Shown here: in pieces, positions 57,402 to 64,000 of the stretch
How the letters are laid out: each line of letters begins with the position of its first letter
Numbering within the stretch: the first letter of the stretch is position 1
Assembly (NCBI GenBank): GCA_019009955.1
Contig: CM032232.1
Location: 134,597,001 to 134,661,000, forward strand
Length of the DNA: 64,000 nt
Reading direction: 5' to 3'
From: Riptortus pedestris
Taxonomy: Eukaryota > Arthropoda > Insecta > Hemiptera > Alydidae
Program-made: the position numbers and the translations under genes
The notes under the pieces: generated by a model
Told to the model about the DNA's origin: nothing
Databases searched by the model: none
What the model saw: the letters and a program-made list of their open reading frames with translations, nothing else

Positions 57402-57605
57402 TGTTAACGCTCTAGCAGAAGCAACTTTTGCTTGATCGTTACCAAACTGGATATTTAAACGTTTTATGTAAAAATTAAGATCACGGTCGTTAACAGCTGA
57501 AATGGACCTGTGGGAGGAGCGGAATCTCGAAAATTCCAAATATCTCAGTTATTATACATCGGATCGAAAAATTGCATAAAACCAATCTTATTGAAACTTT
57601 GGTAT
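55614..57605 (-). repeat. Family A element (reversed) split by family D element
   Basis: On the minus strand the 5' core runs from about 57605 (caatttttcgatccgatgta) to gagcgttaacaaacaaat at 57397 and enters (TA)n (57343-57396). After the family D insert a second (TA)n (55751-55794) leads into the 3' block. The end is a hairpin gatttcccttaagggaa..cagctaaaa at 55614. Confidence 0.8.
55795..57342 (+). repeat. Family D element with about 295 bp internal tandem array
   Basis: Opens actagctcagatacccggct + tcgtccgggaa (a small CCCGG-ttcg hairpin) and closes with ttcggttcagccgtttatgc, tgaaaaggtaacaaacaaac and an A-rich tail. Internal units start with caacttttgttatgtgcata at 56138, 56428 and 56727, and a diverged one at 57024 (periods 290, 299, 297). 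Each unit carries a diverged copy of the terminal motif (gtttagttcggttgagtctt). No coding frame. The element class is not resolved; similar end motifs are widespread in invertebrate genomes. Confidence 0.7.
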
Positions 57606-60600
57606 TCTATAAATGTTTTTTGGTTTCCCTTTTCCTTTCATTTATTTTTTTTTTTTAGTTTTCCCTTTTCCTTATTTTCTCCCTTCTATAGTCACATTTT
57701 CATTTATATTATTTTCACCACCCTGATGTTTCCATATAGAATATCATTTGCTTCATATAAGACTGATATGCCATAGTTCACTCCTTTTGTTTCTTTCTTT
57801 GCTATTAATTTTTTTTGAGCACATTTGAATAATGAGTAAATCGCAGGTATCACGGAACTCATTTAAAAAAATATTTATTTTATTTCACTATCTCAATTAT
57901 TAACAGAATTATTTGCATTTTTTACTTTTCTGCCTTCAGTAAACCCCCACTCCTGTCATATAAACCAAGTTATGTATAATATAAGGTAGGCCTCAGTTAG
58001 CCTTATACTCACGTGGTAAACTGCTGTGCCTTCAGATGCTGGTTGAGTTAAAAGACAAAAAGATGACACAAGTTAGGTATTGATACGGGTTGGTATAAAA
58101 GTCCTCACAGATCCTAGGCAGCATTAATGACAGGCAGTGACTTCAAGATTATAGAGTATATCTCCAGTTATGTGGCCAAACCCAGCGGAAAATCTCCTAT
58201 AGGATAATTCCATACACTATCAACTGAAAACAGCAAGTGCATGTAATGGCCAATTGTTTTTTGACCAAGCCTCAATACTGGCCAGAGTGGAAAATAAAGC
58301 AAGGCGGGGGAACCCATCATCTGGATTTTTTTAGTACTATATAGATCCGTAGGACGTGCGATGATAGTCAAGGGAGCTATTCTATTCTTAGATGCTGGAA
58401 GTTTCAACAGAACTTAAATCAGCTCAAGAAGTTGAATATTATAGGGCAAAATTTAAGTAAAGCATATTACGATCCAAGATCTACCAATTTGCAATTTTTA
58501 GATCACAAGCCAATTAAACAGTTATGAAAATTATCATTGCAATGTTAGACATAGATAATTTTCTACTCGATGTTGCAACTTGATAGATACGTACACAATT
58601 GTACATACAGTGCAGAAACTTTCCAAGCTGATTCGCCCTATCAGTCTTTATACATTCTCTCCCTTAAATATTCCATTTAAAGCTGATTGCTGAAAAGTTC
58701 CATCTCATCAGAAATGTTATTTATATGATTTGACACCATGAAGTATTACATCCAAAAATAAGACAAGGCGCCTCATAGTAAGACAAGGCTCTACTCCGTA
58801 ACACAGAAATTACATAAAAATATGAAGTGCATTGATGTCACTTTAGCACTGGATATAAGGAGTCTAGTATACACTACTAACAAACTACTACTAGAATTCT
58901 CCAAGGACATTTATATACTCAATCTAAGCAGTGAACTAAAAAAATAAGCCAAGCATAAGTTACTTAAAACAATGTTAAAAGAAAAAAAAATTCATGCAAA
59001 TCAATCCAAAATTCGGAACTATTTTTTTAAACAATTTATTAATAAAAATATACCCATTAACCAACAGAGAATCAAAAATAAATAAAAACACAAAAAAAGT
59101 TTTTGATATTACACACAAAAATAAAATAAATTTTTAAAAACAATACATTAAAATAAATCTACTAGGCATGCTCCCGACTATATTTTCTAAAAATATCGAG
59201 AACATTAAAATTATACTTTCTTGATATGCCAACATTCTTCGGTTTGCTATTTCATACAAAAATGTTTGAAAATAGCAAAAATAAAAATTAAAAAAAAAAA
59301 TAAAATCAAAGAAACAAAAAAAATTGGAGGCTTAAAACTAGAAACTTAATTTCTACTCTTAAATCATAGGTCCCATGCTAACAAGCTAATTTAAAATCAC
59401 AAGAAAATCATCAACTTAAATAAAAAGACTACATGAAAAGAAAAAAAAAGTATGCTATTGCACAATTATTGGAATTATGATAAATTATTGGCTTTATAAA
59501 GAGCAATAAGACAAAATATAAATAAATAGCTTTAATTTGTTAAATCTACTCAGTGTACATATACACAATCTTTAAATATTATATGTATAGTATAAAATAC
59601 AACCATTGCTTTATCAGAAAACAGTTCAAACACTCCCAAGAAATAACAATCCCCAATTTTATTTATATATATATTTATATTTATAAACTCAGGAGAGATC
59701 CAAAACAATTAAGGTAAAAGTCTATTACTCTCTTTTTATTGCTGTGCCAGAATATTGTTAAATTAACTACATATGGCACAGTAGAATTAAAGGAGGTAAG
59801 TTTGACATTTTACTATTGTTCATCCAGGAATTATTTCAAGTCAATATATATTTGTAAACGTAATATTATTCTAGTTCAAAAGGATTTTCAATCAATTTAT
59901 ATTTTTCAATAATATTTTTAATTGAACTCATATTTTGTAAATATAAATTTTTTTTTTCTCAAGATGCATGATTTTTTTTTTCCACCAATATCCGAAATAA
60001 GAAAATTTTTCTAATTCGTCATGATAATATATAGGTGGTAGATTAGCACTTTAAATACTTATGTAGGCAGGTAAGTTAGTTAAAATGTTGGGGGTAATGA
60101 ACACCATTTACCTACAATGGAATGGAAAAATAAAATAACTCTTAACCTAATAATTTTGAAACTCTCCATAACACATATTCATCCATACAGTATATTATAA
60201 ATAGTTCCTTTATCTATTTTTAAGATGGTAATATTAATAGGTGCAGAGACATGCCTCTTTACAATATATAACTTTTATCTTCACAAAAAAATATTCTCTG
60301 TTAAGAAGTGATGCCTTTGAAAATATAAATATTACAGAGGATCAAAAATCCGTCAAATTATCAATGCTTTAATAATAATTTGCACAACTAAAATTATAGT
60401 AAAATATTTAAGAATGTTATTTTGTAAAAAATGGTAACTATTGATGTGATGCTGAAATACTTAATGGACATATTTACTGCTAACAGTAAGCAAAGGATTT
60501 TTGAAATTCCTGTCTTCGTATTATCAATTTAGAAACAATGGTTTTTTGAACTTGCAATTTCATTTCATAAGACACATCAAGTATAATATTGCATAAAAAA

Positions 60601-63600
60601 TATTATGCAAGATTTATATCCGGAGAACATAAAACTTCATCTAGAACAATTAAGCCTCGACAGTGAAGTTGAATTTTAAATAATGAAACCATAAATATAA
60701 TAGCATATATTATATTGATAAAATTCTTTCATAATACTTTTACTTCATATTACCTCTGTAAATAAGTTAAAAGATTGACATTATCCTATGACAGTTTCTT
60801 CATCTAACAACTGAATAAAACCTAATAGTACAGAAATTAGACATGAAATTGGAATGGAAAATAGCCTTCTTACTCTTTTATTATAACATGGAAACACAAA
60901 TCTAGGCAAAATAGCCTACGAGGGTGAGGGCCAGCCAAACGGCAAATCGAGAGAGGATCTATCACCACATGACACTCGCTCTCACAATTGTGGTATTAGG
61001 AACCCAAAGATCATTACTTCTTTATTCAAGTAGCTCCTCAATGTCTCGCGATGCTGAGTAGGCATTGAAGGGACGGATAGAAGTCCAACCTTGAAGCCCA
61101 TGAATCCCACACCTAAAGAAAATGTAGTGTGCAATCCCGGGACTCAAACCTGTATCTCCTATTTACAAACTCTATTATAAGTGCAGAGCTACACTTGCTC
61201 CCTTATTATAGAATATGGCATGTTATACCTTTAAACAAAAAGAAAGAAGACTGTTTTTCATCAATCAAACACTATCATAGTTCAAAATGAGCACTTAAAT
61301 TATTTTCAATATATATTTTTTTTAAATGCCACATACATTTATTAATACCTACGAATGTTTTTTTTTTAACACAGACTTTGCCTTCATATTTAACTAAATA
61401 TTGGAATGACTTCTCACTATAAGCTCAGGTTTCAGAGGTTCAAATACATTTTTTCAATGAGCACTACTTTGTAGTTTATAATAATTCAAATGACCTAATG
61501 GTATACAATGAGCAGAATGAAAAGGCTTAGAAGAAACAAACTAAACCTCTGATGTCCCAAGAGACTGTAACAACTAATTCTAGTTTATGGAAAAAGAATA
61601 TGCTTAAATTTATAAAGAAAACATAAAATGAAGGCAATTGGAACATCACTGTTGAGACTAAACTGAACAGGCATTGGCATTTACATGACAAACATATTAC
61701 TTTTTAAAAGTTTATAATCTTGGACAACAGCACAATTCTTTGGTCCCTGGGAAAGAAGTGGATTTTTGATCTTCTACCACATTGTGGTCTGAGAATAACT
61801 AAAATACTTTATGTGTGTTAGCAAATATTAACAGATAAGGAATCGATAAAACTTAACAAATTTCAAAAATCAAAAAATATTTCCCTTATTTACTTAAAAG
61901 TAAAGCTCTGAAACCATGTTTCTCAAAAATAAAGAAACATTTGGTTGCATTTATTTTATAATTTACATTACTATTAATAATGATAAATACATTATTAGCT
62001 TTCATAGATTTATATAACATACACACATTCAAAATAATAAGGCAACAGTAATTTATCTAAAAATACAAAGGAGATATTGAAAGATTTCTCCACGAATCAC
62101 TCATTTCACATAATATAGCAACTTCAAATGCTAAATCAAATAGATTCAAAGAAGCATCTGGTTCAGGAATACTCGCAATTCACACATGTATACAGATGAA
62201 TGATAGAAAAAAAAAATGAATCAATTAATACACTTTTCCATAAAGGAGAATATTGCTTCATGTTAATTTAAATGAGAGAATAGAAATACTCTAATGGATA
62301 ACAAAATGTGATAATTACATTCTTAAAAAAAAAAAAAAAACTGACTGGTCACATAAAATCTTCTGTGTATATCTTAAGGAATACTTTAAAGCTCACCGAA
62401 GAAAAAGAACATTTGATCAGATTGGCAGAATACAACCTGTGTAGGAAGTACTCTTTACTCTGACTACTTACATACTGTGCCCGCAAATTCTAACCTATCC
62501 TTCCAACCAAAGTTTTCCCAGCCTTTGTTATTTAAGCAATACATTATTTTATCAAGAATGTACAAAATATAAAATGTAATTCGTTTGTGAACACTGCAAA
62601 TTCTTTTTCTCTGCCCTAGCTCTTATTGACTGTAATTTACTGCTGCTTCATTTTTAGAGAATCTTTAAGTAGAAAAAAAAAATCTTGCTTACTGAGGTTT
62701 ACTATTAGTAGACTCTTTATTGGCTGACTCCTAAAACAGGTAGTCACTATCACCCACGAAACTAGGATCCTTACATGCTCAACAGTTGGGAAAATATTAG
62801 ATACTGAATTTTCTCTATGGCAGCAACAACCAACCGTAAAAAGTCCAGAAGTGAAACTAGTACAGAGGTTTGATGAAGGATTGACAAAACACTTCCGCAG
62901 GCTACGACCCCCCGGAGTTTACATATAGACATGTCAAGATCTCCTCTTAATCCTTATAGGGAACAGCCCCAATTAAAGGGTTCGGGACGATATCATATAA
63001 AATTATCTAGATTATATATTACGTCAAAAACATTTTTAAACTCTTGGTGAAATTTGCCTCATTGGCATAACACTTAACTAACACAGCCAGTCAAATAATC
63101 GCTGACAAAGCTATACTTTATATAACTCTTGTTGCAATCTATAATGTTTCTGTATATATTACAGAAGCAATGCAACAAATTTATTACAGCAAATAGCATT
63201 AGTATGGGTCAGCCTCGCTTGAAATAGATGTACACAGGAAGTACAGATAGGCTTTGTACTTGTTCATAAATTCTTTTATTAATTCATTGAATGCAATTTT
63301 GTCTTATAATGAATTGCAAAGAATTGAAAACCTTTTATTCAGGTATCCATAACTTGTGTTTTCTATTTATTGGGATATCCAACAATTAGAATATTGTGTC
63401 CTTTTGTTTTATAAGTAAATTACTCTAAAATATGTACGAATCTACATGAACATTTCACTAAATTTCAATTGAAACAAAATCTTGAAAAATATTTTATATA
63501 AGATTAATTGTATCTTCCAGTCTTCAAAATTTACAGAAAAAGTCAAATTGTTAATACATTTTTCAATGAATGAATCAGGTGGTTTTATGGATGTCAAAAA

Positions 63601-64000
63601 GAAACATGGAATAATATCTCTCAAATAATTTAAAGCTGTTATCAAAGAAATAATCACTCGTGTAGAGAAATAAATAATAAAAATAAAGACGGGAACAAAT
63701 CTTAAGCATTTTCATATGTATAAATGTTTTTGTTAAGTAATCCTGGCGGACCAGAGTATCGACATTAAAAAAATATCAGGATATAGAGCAAATACAATTT
63801 TAAAAATGTTTATGGTAGTATGCAGTCTCTTGGAATCAGCAAGTATTTTATAAAATAACAGCTGCATTCACAAACTCATGGACATCACACACAATATACT
63901 ATTATATCTATATTCAAATGAAAGGAAGACTTTTAAACAAACATCAACATTTACAGGAATCAAGATAATCATATTTAACATTAAATACAATTAAACAATC
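57606..64000. other. AT-rich non-coding region at the right end
   Basis: Contains a CT-rich tract (57620-57690), a TATAAAAG at 58094-58101 without a supported gene, a family E SINE (61040-61210) and an A16 run near 62325. From about 58.9 kb on it is extremely A/T-rich with many AATAAA/TTTATT and no coding signal. It resembles the 22.9-33.5 kb region and could include the 3' UTR of a minus-strand gene beyond the window. Confidence 0.4.
61040..61210 (-). repeat. Family E tRNA-derived SINE
   Basis: The minus strand reads gtgtagctctgcacttataa, then acaggtttgagtcccgggat (box B), gcacactacattttctttag, and cttcaaggttggacttctat. The last part also occurs, in the same direction as here, at 46930-46960 (gatagaagtccaaccttgaa), marking a third fragment. 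Confidence 0.65.

Noticed and set aside
58094..58101. TATAAAAG as a promoter
   Set aside because: No coding sequence or splice structure follows on that strand; in AT-rich DNA the match alone is weak.

Overview
The window is a 64 kb piece of an animal nuclear genome, almost certainly an arthropod and probably an insect. It is AT-rich, has GT-AG introns and (TA)n tracts, and is crowded with tRNA-derived SINEs, hAT, mariner-like and piggyBac-like DNA elements, and LINE remnants. No prokaryotic operon, phage, CRISPR or rRNA is present. The host species cannot be fixed from sequence alone.

Two protein-coding genes face each other tail to tail. (1) On the + strand, 2134-22878, lie the last 17 in-window exons of an axonemal outer-arm beta-type dynein heavy chain (DNAH9/11/17 class; Drosophila Dhc93AB/kl-5 type). 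They encode 1072 residues with every exon junction in phase: AAA5, AAA6 and the whole C-terminal domain. AAA1-4 and the stalk lie upstream of the window. (2) On the - strand, 51566-33537, lies a complete seven-exon alpha/beta-type syntrophin (Drosophila Syn1 class). It encodes 494 residues, with a split PH1 domain carrying a PDZ, then PH2, then the C-terminal SU region. One protein powers sperm or ciliary axonemes and the other is a dystrophin-complex adaptor; they are neighbours, not partners.

Between the two stop codons (22879-33536) is about 10.6 kb of AT-rich sequence with few repeats. It may hold an unusually long syntrophin 3' UTR. Upstream of syntrophin (51.6-52.5 kb) is a probable 5' UTR/promoter region, then a degraded I-clade-like LINE RNase H fragment, then about 2.4 kb that I could not assign, then a nested repeat block (55.6-57.6 kb), then about 6.4 kb of AT-rich non-coding sequence.

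The most distinctive content is the repeat landscape in the introns. A family present in about sixteen copies (family A) has a conserved 5' block, a (TA)n core and a 3' terminal hairpin. Its ends share an inverted 12-mer, which resembles the Helentron/HINE (DINE-1-like) architecture. Its (TA)n core is repeatedly used as a landing site: a 783 bp mariner-like palindrome sits in one core and a 1.5 kb tandem-repeat element in another. A third copy is split outside its core by an hAT element. A tRNA-derived SINE (family B) with a (TAA)n tail has at least 13 copies, two of them with perfect 13-16 bp target duplications. The LINE remnant also ends in (TAA)n, so it is a candidate mobilising partner.

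All coordinates and reading frames were worked out by eye. Family assignments come from recognisable protein motifs, not from database searches.
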